From positions 118,099 to 182,098 of the forward strand of contig NZ_JAGIKV010000014.1 in the NCBI RefSeq assembly GCF_017874615.1: a DNA stretch of 64,000 bases. Reading direction: 5' to 3'. Each line of letters begins with the position of its first letter. Positions within the stretch are counted from its first letter, which is position 1. The notes under the pieces were generated by a model that ran no database searches, was not told the origin of the DNA, and saw nothing but the letters and a program-made list of their open reading frames with translations. This document shows positions 55,061-64,000 of the stretch, piece by piece. The DNA is from Paenibacillus xylanexedens. GTDB lineage: Bacteria > Bacillota > Bacilli > Paenibacillales > Paenibacillaceae. The position numbers were made by a program, and so were the translations under genes.

Positions 55061-55967
55061 ATGACGATAATGCCTGTTATAGTAATGATCTTTGTATTTG
55101 TACCTGCCATTGTACTCATGGTAAGCATGCCTTATTTAACAAGAGAGACGATTAGTTTTGGGGTCACCGTCAGCGCTGTACAATTTCACAGCGAACCTCT
55201 GCGCCAGATGCGGAAGTCATATGCTAAGATTAGTGCTACCTTGCATACCATCCTATTCATTGTTTGTATCATCTGCCTAATATACGGTGATGAACATTCC
55301 AAGCAACAAAGTTGGATCATTGTCACTTATTCACTCGCCATGGTCGTAATCTCCCTAGTCATAAACATTAGCTATAATTTCAAAATGAAAAGTTTACTAC
55401 CTATGCTGCCTATTGCTCTTGAAACATCGATCATGGCAGTGGACATTGGTTTTCGGAAAAGAAACATTAGCTTGTCTAGTAAGTGGTTCCTCATCCATGT
55501 TTTCATTATTGTTGTTGGTATTGTAACTGTGCTACTCAACTACGAACTAATTCCTGACCAGATTCCGATCCATTACAACAGCAGTTGGAACGTAGACGGC
55601 TATGCAGCTAAATCTTATAGTTCTGTGTTTATGCCTACGATAATGCAAGTGTTCTTAATACTTGTGTTCATATTTGAGAATCGGAGTATTCGCAGAGTGA
55701 AGCAGCAGGTTCAACCCACTGATCCGAACCGTTCCATCAGACAAGACGTAACTTTCCGCCGTACTTGGTCAGGTTTTATGATTACAGCAAGCTTCTTAAT
55801 AGTTATCCTGTTGTCCGTCGTGCAACTAAATATGATATCTCTGCTTAACATCAATTTCGCTATTCCCCGTTGAGAAAAGATTCGGAGTCGGCTGGGGATT
55901 AAATTTCGGTCACCCAGTATGCTGGCTGATTTTTCTCGGAATTATCGTACTGTTAGTTGTGGTGTAA
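55061..55967 (+). pseudogene. DUF1648/DUF5808 membrane protein, frameshifted
   Basis: The open frame (55061-55873, 270 residues) has an N-terminal membrane helix, several more spans and a DUF1648 segment, LIPDQIPIHYNSSWNVDGY. It ends at NFAIPR. The +1 frame then reads VEKRFGVGWGLNFGHP followed by a membrane helix and a TAA at 55965-55967; this is the C-terminal DUF5808 motif normally found in the same protein. The segment usually lying before VEKRFGVGW is missing, so an internal deletion plus frameshift is inferred. GAGGAGG precedes ATG. Function is unknown. Confidence 0.75.
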
Positions 55968-56082
55968 CCAGGCTTGGAGGTTAGTACTCGCCGGAGTATT
56001 CTAGCTAGGGCAGATCTGTGGCGTGATTCGACTTTGATGTTATGCCGGGTGATGGGACTATGTTATTATCCATTCCGTCAAT

Positions 56083-56125
56083 CGGTACAAGTTCTTGTCC
56101 TTGGCTCGGGAACAAACTTGTACCG
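56083..56125. repeat. 43-bp hairpin next to the repeated terminator
   Basis: CGGTACAAGTT and its complement AACTTGTACCG form 11-bp arms around an imperfect inner stem, 8 bp from repeat copy B. There is no T tract, so it is not an ordinary terminator for the plus strand. Confidence 0.5.
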
Positions 56126-56132
56126 TTAAAAT

Positions 56133-56159
56133 AAAAAAAGCCGCTAAATTAGCGACTTT
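56133..56159 (-). terminator. terminator of the lipoprotein gene
   Basis: Minus-strand RNA pairs AAGUCGCUA with UAGCGGCUU (one G-U) and continues into seven U. Same design as the terminator at 41023-41047. Confidence 0.7.
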
Positions 56160-56186
56160 CAATGGGATCATGTTCCGGTCCCTCGA
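56133..56186 (-). repeat. copy B of the two-hairpin terminator repeat
   Basis: Nearly identical to 41023-41074, with scattered substitutions and single-base length differences. The upstream hairpin keeps GGGA/TCCC. The rest of 55968-56241 has no supported gene. Confidence 0.7.
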
Positions 56187-56241
56187 CACTTTTACCACAA
56201 ACAACAAAATTTCTATTGCTTCTTATGTTCATCACTTGGAA

Positions 56242-56943
56242 TTAGTCCAGAAGGCTGTAGATCTGAATGCTCTCCACCTTGGCATCCTTGATATGAAAAG
56301 ACATCACATCCACATAATTGGATGGCTCGTAACGGAAGTCATCCTCCTCATTAGGGGCTCCATCACCAAGCAGTTTCCCCTCAGGGTAGGCGTTTTTGAG
56401 TGTATCCAGGCTGTCTCCTGCTTTAATGTTTCGGACTGTCGCGTACTTAGGATCTGTGATTTCGATATGAAAGATGGAGTCTTGTTTCCCCTCCGGTATA
56501 CTGATTGTTTTAATCTCCAGACCAGGATACGTATAGACCTTTTCTGTAAAACCGATTAACGTATCCATGTTTGTTCCATCGTCGGCACTGTACGTATGAG
56601 ATTTCAGGTTATCCGGTTTGCCCAGCATCTGTTCCATCTGATCTTCATTCGCTGTATCCGAAATCGCAATGGTGTGCTCATTATAGACAAAAGCAAGCTC
56701 CTTCAGCACCACATTTCCTTCCTTTTCCATCGAACCTTCCTTAATAGCTTTAGTACCCTTTTCTTCCGAATTTTCTGAAGCAGGCGCATTAGCATTTGTT
56801 GCTCCTTCGCCTTTGTTCTGTTCATTCGCTGTGTTCTGTCCGGTTGCTGGGGGCGTAGCATCACTGGACTGACAGCCCGCTAATGCCACCGTTAGTAAAG
56901 CACCTAGTACGATAACACCTGTTGCTTTGTTTATCAATTTCAT
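56242..56943 (-). CDS. secreted lipoprotein of unknown function
   Basis: About 233 residues. A signal peptide with lipobox LAGC (Cys near residue 23) is followed by a low-complexity Asn/Ala/Glu-rich linker to about residue 75, then a folded domain with GKPDNL and AGDSLDTL segments. It should be anchored on the outer face of the membrane. The second of two tandem ATG codons (56943) has the better distance to GGAGG. It follows the histidine kinase gene by 104 bp in the same direction, so it may belong to that unit. No family recognised. Confidence 0.82.
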   Translation of the reverse strand: MKLINKATGVIVLGALLTVALAGCQSSDATPPATGQNTANEQNKGEGATNANAPASENSEEKGTKAIKEGSMEKEGNVVLKELAFVYNEHTIAISDTANEDQMEQMLGKPDNLKSHTYSADDGTNMDTLIGFTEKVYTYPGLEIKTISIPEGKQDSIFHIEITDPKYATVRNIKAGDSLDTLKNAYPEGKLLGDGAPNEEDDFRYEPSNYVDVMSFHIKDAKVESIQIYSLLD

Positions 56944-57047
56944 CATGATCCCTCCATAAATGTGTGATTTGTTCTTATGAAGTGATTATAAATAAAACAT
57001 TTGTTAGTCTCATAACAGAAATGTACCAATCTTGTAACGTTAATTAT

Positions 57048-58487
57048 TTACGATTGTGTTTCCGCACGGGGCAACACAATCGTAACGGTCGTCCCTTTTC
57101 CCAGTTGACTTTCGATGTCGATATATCCATTAAACCGCTCTACAATCTCTTTGCAAATGGAAAGTCCAAGACCTGAACCGTTCGCTGTGCTAGCATTTTT
57201 CGCCCGGTAAAAACGTTCCTGCACTCGCTCCAGCTCCTCGCCCGAGATACCGATACCTTGATCACGTATCCGTATAACTACCTCGCTTGGCGTATGTTCC
57301 AACTTCAATTGGATTAGCGATGGACCGCCTGAATATTTGATGGCATTGTCCACAAGGTTCGCAATCGCATGGGACATCAACATTGGATTGACATCGGCGT
57401 AGACTCTTGTCAGACCTCCATCTGTTGATTCTCCCTCCACTTTACTAACCATGATCTCGATTTCTTTATCCTTGGCCTTCGTTTCCATATTCATTGCGAC
57501 TTGCTGAATCAGTTCGTTCATTTCTGTCTTCTCGACTTCCAAATCGTTAGAACCAGCCTTATCGAATCGGGATATTAATAACAGTTCATTAATCAAACGT
57601 GTCAGCCGATCCGATTCCTGCAGCAGATGAGCATAGATTTTTTGTAACTCCTTGTCCTCGTTCTCCCCTTCAACCAAGTATTGAGAGAAACCATGAATTG
57701 CTGCCAATGGTGTTTTTAACTCGTGAGATACGTTGGAGACAAATTGTTTCTGGTACTGAATGTAATCATGAAGCTGCCGCCCCATGGAATCCAGCCCATC
57801 TGCCAGCATGCCCAGCTCATCCTTCCGGTTTAGATGAACTCTCCGAAACTCCTGTCTGGAGAAACTTTGCGCAGCGCCAAGCAACAGCTTGATCGGCTTG
57901 GTTGTGTTGCGGGCAATCCACAGGCTGGATAACGTAATCAGCACAATAAATCCGCCTGCACCGACAAACAGGATATAACGGATTTGATCCATGATCGCAT
58001 AAAAGTAGGAAATGTCCTCCACGAACTCATACACATAAGCGTTTTCGTAGAATTGATCCTGAATGGGCGTCGCAAAATAAAGCAGCTGATCTTCCGTGAC
58101 CGTGTAGGCATAATTGCCGCTCAGCGCTTTCTCAATATTTTTGTCAAAAATAAGCGGTTTGCCATCATTAATGATGATGCCATCCACTGCCAGGCCCAGC
58201 AACTGCTTGGAGCTGTCATAGATACGTACTTCCTTGCCTGAAGCTTTCAGCTTCTCCAGAGCAAGTCTGACAATTTCCTTCGTCTGGGACTCTCCTGAAG
58301 ATGACCTATGCTGTGCCAACACCTCACGGAAGGACAACTCGGACAGATCCGCCTTCTCCATCATCTGTTTCTCAATTGTAATGAAGCTGTAGTAATCGAT
58401 GGCTTTATTCACCGCAAAAATGATGATGCCAAAGGACAGCACGGAGAAAAATAAATAATTCAGCAGTAACCGGGTTGCATACTTCAG
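57048..58487 (-). CDS. sensor histidine kinase (two-component system)
   Basis: About 479 residues. An N-terminal membrane helix, an extracytoplasmic sensor stretch (about 45-165), a second helix (about 170-190), a HAMP linker, the HisKA box FVSNVSHELKTPLAAI with the phosphoacceptor His, then the N box (NLVDNAIKY) and G boxes (DQGIGI, GSGLGL). The frame runs past a GTG at 58442 into the regulator gene. The likely start is CTG at 58487, whose last two bases with the next A form the regulator stop (CTGA overlap), with GGAGGTGG upstream. This adds the hydrophobic start of helix 1 (KYATRLLLNY), which the GTG start would remove. Confidence 0.92.
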   Translation of the reverse strand: MKYATRLLLNYLFFSVLSFGIIIFAVNKAIDYYSFITIEKQMMEKADLSELSFREVLAQHRSSSGESQTKEIVRLALEKLKASGKEVRIYDSSKQLLGLAVDGIIINDGKPLIFDKNIEKALSGNYAYTVTEDQLLYFATPIQDQFYENAYVYEFVEDISYFYAIMDQIRYILFVGAGGFIVLITLSSLWIARNTTKPIKLLLGAAQSFSRQEFRRVHLNRKDELGMLADGLDSMGRQLHDYIQYQKQFVSNVSHELKTPLAAIHGFSQYLVEGENEDKELQKIYAHLLQESDRLTRLINELLLISRFDKAGSNDLEVEKTEMNELIQQVAMNMETKAKDKEIEIMVSKVEGESTDGGLTRVYADVNPMLMSHAIANLVDNAIKYSGGPSLIQLKLEHTPSEVVIRIRDQGIGISGEELERVQERFYRAKNASTANGSGLGLSICKEIVERFNGYIDIESQLGKGTTVTIVLPRAETQS

Positions 58488-59191
58488 GCCTCGCCACCTC
58501 CAAGTTGATAGCCAAATCCATAGATCGTCCTGACATACTTCGGTTCGTCCGCGTTATCTTCCAGCTTCTTCCGTAATCGCATGATGGTCATATCCACACT
58601 TCGACTGTCTCCCATAAAGTCATATCCCCATCCGATCTGCAGCAGCTCATCCCGGGTAAAGATTTTGTCTGGCCTTTTGAGTAACGTTTCCAGAATTTTA
58701 AACTCTTTGGCCGTTAAAGACACGGGTACACCGTTTTTTAGCACCCTTCGGATTTCCAGATCAAATGTCAGCTCTTCATGAATGATGCGTGTAGATTTCA
58801 CTTCTGTTCCTTCAATTAATTCCTCCTTGCTCTCGTTTCTTCTCAGAATCACCTTGATTCGGGCGAGCAATTCACGATTGTCAAAGGGTTTGGTCATATA
58901 ATCTTCCGCGCCTAGTTCAAGTCCAAGCACCTTGTCGATTACTTCATTTTTGGCAGAGAGCATGATCACAGGAATGGCACGCTTTCCGGTAATTTCCTTA
59001 CACAACTCATATCCGGAGCAGTCTGGCAGCATCAGATCAAGTACCACCAGATCCGGTTGGAAAATATCCAGCAGCTGCAGGGCTATTTTACCGTTTTCAG
59101 CCGTTTGAACGACGTAGTGTTCTCTTCTTAGTACAAGCTCAATTAAATCTCTGATTGCGATTTCATCGTCAATGACAAGTATTTTCTTCAA
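58484..59191 (-). CDS. OmpR/PhoB-family response regulator
   Basis: 235 residues. Receiver domain with DDE near residue 8, the phosphoacceptor Asp in VVLDLML near 53 and the Lys of TKPFDN near 101, then a C-terminal winged helix (GVPVSLTAKEF through YVRTIYGFGYQL). TTG start with AAGGGG upstream. It overlaps the kinase start by 4 bp, so the pair is translationally coupled. Genes controlled are not visible, but the lipoprotein gene is next in line. Confidence 0.96.
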   Translation of the reverse strand: MKKILVIDDEIAIRDLIELVLRREHYVVQTAENGKIALQLLDIFQPDLVVLDLMLPDCSGYELCKEITGKRAIPVIMLSAKNEVIDKVLGLELGAEDYMTKPFDNRELLARIKVILRRNESKEELIEGTEVKSTRIIHEELTFDLEIRRVLKNGVPVSLTAKEFKILETLLKRPDKIFTRDELLQIGWGYDFMGDSRSVDMTIMRLRKKLEDNADEPKYVRTIYGFGYQLGGGEA

Positions 59192-59345
59192 TGTGCACCC
59201 CTTCTAGCCTTGTTCCCCAGCTTAAATCATCATTTACCCTCATCTTAGCACAGACACTTTAGATTCCTCCACCAACTGGAAGGTGAGGTATATTCCACTC
59301 AGCCCAACATAACTTGTAATAAACTCGAAGAAAGGAGAACAATCC

Positions 59346-59603
59346 ATGGATCTGCTCTGGGTACTCATTGTTGGTGGACTTATTGGCTGGTTAAGCGGCA
59401 ACTTGATTGGGCGGGACGTACCGGGCGGTGTACTTGGGAACATTATTGCGGGTTTTATCGGTTCCTGGTTAGGTACGGAATTGCTGGGACCAAGGGGGCC
59501 GGTGATTGGCGGATTTCATATTATTCCCGCCATCGTTGGCTCGATTATTGCCCTGCTCATCTTCTTCGCTCTGGCACGCGGCGGAGCCTTCCGAAGACGT
59601 TAA
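59346..59603 (+). CDS. GlsB/YeaQ/YmgE-family stress membrane protein
   Basis: 85 residues, three hydrophobic helices separated by glycine-rich turns: GGLIGWLSGNLIG, GGVLGNIIAGFIGSWLG and the C-terminal helix ending in a basic tail. This is the transglycosylase-associated / GlsB family, which anchors or accompanies envelope stress proteins. AAAGGAG precedes ATG. A single gene with a terminator. Confidence 0.93.
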   Translation: MDLLWVLIVGGLIGWLSGNLIGRDVPGGVLGNIIAGFIGSWLGTELLGPRGPVIGGFHIIPAIVGSIIALLIFFALARGGAFRRR

Positions 59604-59654
59604 CCAAGAGAGGCGGAAACCGATACCGTCATTCATTAGTGCAGGATAAACATC

Positions 59655-59707
59655 AAAGGACCGATAGCATTCATCGATGGAAGATGAACACTTACGGTCC
59701 TTTTTTT
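59655..59707 (+). terminator. terminator after the GlsB-family gene
   Basis: AAAGGACCG (59655-59663) pairs with CGGTCCTTT (59695-59703), with a smaller TTCATC/GATGAA hairpin nested inside and a T7 tract. Confidence 0.7.
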
Positions 59708-59872
59708 ATTTTTGTACTGATTTCATCCATTGTCGTGTTTTTCGGAAGATTGGTTTTTGGCTGTTATCATCCCCTGAGCCAAAAGACACATCCACCATCC
59801 TCTTCATTTCTTTTCTAAAGTGCTTTGACGAGTTTGTTTTATCTAATTCAAGCCCGCCGTTTATCTTGCTTC

Positions 59873-60226
59873 TTATGATTCGTCAAGTTGTTCAGAAGCT
59901 ACTAAGCGATGCGCCGAGACAAGCTGTCCGGTAGCATCTTTACCCCAAACTGAAATTTGAACTTGTTGCTCTGCTAAACCGCTCGTTGTAAAGACAAATT
60001 CAAAAGAATTAAAGTCTGCGTAATAATTTTTGGTTAGGACTTGATTAGGATTTATAGAAATTAACTCAAGTACATATAGTGTTCTTGTTCCATTCAAATA
60101 ATAACCCTGAATCAAGATATTCGAGCCATCGACTAAGTTGCGATTATCTATTTTGATCGTCAACTGTTGTGTCGGCCTTACACTATTAACAGGATTATTT
60201 TCTATCGGTCCGGTGGATAAAATCAT
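59873..60226 (-). CDS. stand-alone copy of the N-domain of the collagen-like surface protein
   Basis: 117 residues, matching almost residue for residue the first 115 of the protein at 61542-63251 (shared [34 protein letters not shown]). It lacks the collagen-like stretch. Beta-rich and without a signal peptide. AAGGGG site before ATG. It probably sits on the spore or cell surface with its neighbours; no catalytic residues are seen. Confidence 0.8.
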   Translation of the reverse strand: MILSTGPIENNPVNSVRPTQQLTIKIDNRNLVDGSNILIQGYYLNGTRTLYVLELISINPNQVLTKNYYADFNSFEFVFTTSGLAEQQVQISVWGKDATGQLVSAHRLVASEQLDES

Positions 60227-60277
60227 TCTCTCTTACCCCTTTCCAACATTTAATGTATTTCATTATGACCTGAGGTT

Positions 60278-61486
60278 TTACCAGCTCTCAGCAACTCTAA
60301 ATACCACATCAACTATATTTGAGCCTGCCCCACCAATATTTGATACAGCTAATGTTACGACCTGATTTTCAGGAAGCGTGAAGTCCAATAGTTCTGATGA
60401 AGCTAATATTCTGGCAACACCTGTTCCGCCTCCTGTAACACCTTGAAACACTACTTCTCCTCCGGTAATCGTTGTAGACGAATTGTTTACCAACAAAGCT
60501 GTTTCACTATCGGGAATGATCGTTGTAGCTGTTGGATAATTAATAAATGCTCCATCGAGAGTTCCACCCACAAGTACTTGATAACTAAGATCTACGGATG
60601 AGATAATGTTTATTTCTTCTAGATCCACCTGAACAGAGTTCGTTCTAGCTGATCCCGAAGGGAAGATTGCTTTTCTTGTAAATGATAGGACGGGTGTTAG
60701 TGTTGATGTGAGATTGGTAACCCTCCTCCTTTCCGAAGTGACTCTAAAGGTAGGATTATATTTTCCGATAATACTATATTGTCTTCCTCCCACAAAAAGG
60801 GTGTAGGATGCAGCAGTTCCGTTATTATCGATTTGTGCTCTTAATGGAAGATTGGGGTCAATAAAACTCGTTTGACCAGTTGGGGAGAATCGGTGGACGG
60901 TAATTACCTCTTGCGCTAAAGTCGCCGGATTAGGGATGACCACTCTAAATTCGATTACTCCATATCCATACCAAGTAAATACGATTTGAAATATATTCCC
61001 TTTAGATAAACTAAGCGTCGCTCCACTCGGACCTGTTCCATCTAATCGGTCTACATTCCATAAACTTTGAGGAAATGTTGTATCGGAGCCTCCTCGCCGT
61101 ATGACCACGAATACATTTGTGCTATTTACTCCAAAGAAAGCCCCGTTCTGATCGTCAAAAAATCCCCATCTTCCAATCTGATTGCCTGTCGGCAGTAAAG
61201 GTATTCGAACGCCAATTCCAGCTTCACCAGCAAATCCTGGCTCGTATCTACCTCGTAATACACTTTCTAGAATGGCCGAATCTGTTCCATTAATGGTATT
61301 GCTTAGATTATATTCGGTTGCATCATTAGTAACCGCCCCATCCCCGGTGATTGTAACGGAATCTCTTAGAATGGATAGACCATATGCAGATGTTAACTCC
61401 ACGATTGGGGTTTTTTCCGATACAATTAGCTCATTGAATTGTGAACTTACATTCGGACCAATATTCGAGATAATAATATCCGACAA
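60278..61486 (-). CDS. stand-alone copy of the C-domain of the collagen-like surface protein
   Basis: 402 residues, a paralogue of about residues 160-569 of the upstream protein, with the shared opening NVSSQFNEL, a RGRYE segment, a [19 protein letters not shown] core and a C-terminal EESW-like tail. TTG start with GAAGGAGGA 7 nt upstream. No signal peptide. No family recognised beyond its relatives here. Confidence 0.82.
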   Translation of the reverse strand: MSDIIISNIGPNVSSQFNELIVSEKTPIVELTSAYGLSILRDSVTITGDGAVTNDATEYNLSNTINGTDSAILESVLRGRYEPGFAGEAGIGVRIPLLPTGNQIGRWGFFDDQNGAFFGVNSTNVFVVIRRGGSDTTFPQSLWNVDRLDGTGPSGATLSLSKGNIFQIVFTWYGYGVIEFRVVIPNPATLAQEVITVHRFSPTGQTSFIDPNLPLRAQIDNNGTAASYTLFVGGRQYSIIGKYNPTFRVTSERRRVTNLTSTLTPVLSFTRKAIFPSGSARTNSVQVDLEEINIISSVDLSYQVLVGGTLDGAFINYPTATTIIPDSETALLVNNSSTTITGGEVVFQGVTGGGTGVARILASSELLDFTLPENQVVTLAVSNIGGAGSNIVDVVFRVAESW

Positions 61487-61541
61487 AATAGTTCCTCCTT
61501 CGCAGAAAGGGAAAAGTGAATCCCTCCTCTTCTACTACTTT

Positions 61542-63251
61542 TTACCATTCTTCAGTAAGACTGAAGGTGGCCGTAACAGGATTAGTACCCCCGCTTAAAT
61601 TCGCTACGGCTAAAGTCACAATTTCAGTGTCAGGTAATTGGAACTCCAATAATGAAGAAGAAGAAGCTGCTGATATTCTGGCACTTCCCTCAACTCCGGC
61701 TACTAAGCCTTGTAATAGGACTTGACCATCCGATATTGTCGTTAGTGTGTTGTTAATTAGAAGAGCAGTCTCCGAAGTTGGGATATTAGTCGTTGCAGTT
61801 GGAAAGCTTACGAAGCCTCCATTAATCGTTCCGCCTAATATGATCTGATAGTAAATATCATCTGTAGTTATAAGATCAATACTTTCTAATTTGACACTCA
61901 CTGAATTTGCCCTACCTGAACCTGGCGGGAAGGATGTCTTTCTCTGGAAAGACAAAATTGGTGTGAGTGACCCTGTTGCAGTTACAGTTCTCCTTTCGGA
62001 AGTAACCCTGAAAATAGGATTATATTTACCCAATATACTGTATTGTCTTCCTCCAACGAATAAATTGAGTTCTGATTCTGTGCCATTATTAAAGATTTCC
62101 GCACGTAGAGGAAGATTAGGATCGGCCAGACTGGTTTGCCCATTGGGGGAAAAGCGATGAACGATAATTACTTCTTGTGCTAAAGTCGCAGGATCAGGGA
62201 TGACGACTCTAAATTCGATTACTCCATACCCATACCAAGTAAATACGATTTGAAATATATTACCTTTAGGTAAACTAAGCGTCGCTCCACTTGGACCCGT
62301 GCCATCTAATTTATCTACATTCCAAGATGTTTGAGGAATAATGGTGTCTACACTTGCTCTTCTGATCGCTACAAATATTCCATTCACTACGCTCTGTCCA
62401 AAGAATAAGCCGTTCTGATCGTCAAAAGCGCCCCATCTGACCACTTGGGTCCCTGTCGGTGGAGCTGGTAAACGAGCACCAATTCCTATTTCTCCGGCTA
62501 AACCTGATTCATACCTTCCTCTCTCCGAGCTTTGAAGGATAGCAATGTCAGATCCGGATATAGTTGTAGTTAATTGAAATTCCGTATTATTACTTCCAAC
62601 TGTAGCATCGCCCAATGTTAAAACAATGTCTCTTAGGTTGGATAAGCCATATACAGAAGTCAACTCAATAATCGGCGTTTTTTCGTTGGTTCTTAATTCG
62701 TTAAATTGAGAGCTAACATTTGGTCCCACTCCCACGATGGTCGCATTAGGCTCAATCGTACCTGGGGCTCCCGTCGCTCCTGTGACTCCTGTAGCCCCTG
62801 TGGGTCCTGTAACTCCTGTAACTCCTTTAGCCCCAGTGGGTCCTATGGCTCCTGTAGATCCCGTAGCTCCCGTTGTTCCTGGGGGTCCTGTTACTTCATT
62901 TGCGCCTAGCAATTCTGAAGATACAATACGATGGGGAATTACAAGTTGCCCCTCTACATTTTTTCCCCATACCGAGATTCCCATCTGATCTTCTGCTAAA
63001 CCGCTCGTTGTAAAGACAAATTCAAAAGCATTAAAGTTCCCATCATAATTCTTCGTTATTACTTCATTTGGATTCACATTAATGAGTTCGTTTACGTATA
63101 AGTTTCGAGCTCCGTCTAGATAATATCCTTGAATCAAAACATCGGCACTATTGATTAAATCTCGATTATCCATTTTAATTGTCAGTTGCTGCGTTGGCCT
63201 TACACCACTGACCGGATTATTCTCAATCGGTCCGGTTGATAAAATAGCCAT
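61542..63251 (-). CDS. collagen-like surface/spore protein, N-domain + Gly-X-X stretch + beta-rich C-domain
   Basis: 569 residues. N-domain 1-117; about 15 Gly-X-X triplets ([18 protein letters not shown]) around 118-163 that would form a short trimeric collagen stalk; C-domain 164-569. Firmicute proteins of this layout decorate spores or cells, often glycosylated on the Thr of GXT. AAGGAGAA site before ATG. The next two genes downstream repeat its C-domain and its N-domain separately. Confidence 0.85.
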   Translation of the reverse strand: MAILSTGPIENNPVSGVRPTQQLTIKMDNRDLINSADVLIQGYYLDGARNLYVNELINVNPNEVITKNYDGNFNAFEFVFTTSGLAEDQMGISVWGKNVEGQLVIPHRIVSSELLGANEVTGPPGTTGATGSTGAIGPTGAKGVTGVTGPTGATGVTGATGAPGTIEPNATIVGVGPNVSSQFNELRTNEKTPIIELTSVYGLSNLRDIVLTLGDATVGSNNTEFQLTTTISGSDIAILQSSERGRYESGLAGEIGIGARLPAPPTGTQVVRWGAFDDQNGLFFGQSVVNGIFVAIRRASVDTIIPQTSWNVDKLDGTGPSGATLSLPKGNIFQIVFTWYGYGVIEFRVVIPDPATLAQEVIIVHRFSPNGQTSLADPNLPLRAEIFNNGTESELNLFVGGRQYSILGKYNPIFRVTSERRTVTATGSLTPILSFQRKTSFPPGSGRANSVSVKLESIDLITTDDIYYQIILGGTINGGFVSFPTATTNIPTSETALLINNTLTTISDGQVLLQGLVAGVEGSARISAASSSSLLEFQLPDTEIVTLAVANLSGGTNPVTATFSLTEEW

Positions 63252-63358
63252 AAAATTTTATTCTCCTTTTTTCCAAATGATTAGAGGCAGAAATATTCAT
63301 CCACCTCCACCCCTTTGGTTTTAAACTAACAAAATTTAGGCTCTCATCTTCCACTCCG

Positions 63359-64000
<642 letters not shown>

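Noticed and set aside
59755..59783. TTTTGGCT/AGCCAAAA hairpin as a terminator for the N-domain gene
   Set aside because: There is no T tract on the minus strand after the stem, and the loop is long.
62737..62988. Plus-strand Pro/Val/Ala-rich frame
   Set aside because: It is the complement of the Gly-X-Thr collagen stretch of the minus-strand gene.

Overview
The window looks like a spore-forming Firmicute, most probably Paenibacillus. The signs are strong AGGAGG-type ribosome binding sites, frequent TTG and GTG starts (and two likely CTG starts), a class III fructose-bisphosphatase, collagen-like Gly-X-Thr surface or spore proteins, and a large trans-AT polyketide synthase (PKS). The genus is inferred from gene style; no rRNA or tRNA gene is present to confirm it.

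Positions 1-40.5 kb hold a minus-strand trans-AT PKS operon, transcribed right to left and continuing past the left edge. The order of transcription is: a tandem acyltransferase/PfaD-type enoylreductase protein (40498-37196), an FAD monooxygenase (37141-35900), then four PKS proteins, called here PKS-1 (35852-30585), PKS-2 (30549-24646), PKS-3 (24604-6923) and PKS-4 (6811 to beyond base 1). The modules read: M1 KS-[AT-like remnant]-DH-KR / MT-ACP; M2 KS-DH-KR / MT-ACP-ER; M3 KS-DH-KR-ACP; M4 KS-DH-KR-MT-ACP; M5 KS-DH-KR / ACP; M6 KS-DH-KR-(Ser-less ACP)-ACP; M7 KS and onward outside the window. A slash marks a protein boundary. All three boundaries fall directly after a KR, so every protein junction is inside a module. 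If every domain works, the part seen would build an alpha-methylated, largely polyene chain with one saturated step at M2. No thioesterase, HMG-CoA synthase cassette or separate loading module is in view, so the product cannot be named.

The AT-rich stretch 40.5-41.0 kb holds the likely operon promoter and direct repeats. Beyond it the content is ordinary accessory and housekeeping sequence: a seven-bladed RCC1-type propeller protein, class III fructose-1,6-bisphosphatase, a LysR regulator divergent from a MetX-like hydrolase, an insertion-sequence remnant, an Old Yellow Enzyme with a TetR regulator, a GNAT acetyltransferase, a GntR regulator divergent from a PEBP-family protein, a zinc-ribbon microprotein, a DHA2 efflux pump, two APH-fold kinases (one probably frameshifted), a frameshifted DUF1648/DUF5808 membrane protein, a lipoprotein next to a two-component system, and a GlsB-type stress membrane protein.

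From 59.9 kb to the right edge there is a minus-strand array of surface or spore-coat-like proteins. One has an N-domain, a collagen-like stretch and a C-domain. The next two genes are separate copies of its C-domain and of its N-domain. A further collagen-like gene with an 18-bp tandem repeat runs off the right edge.
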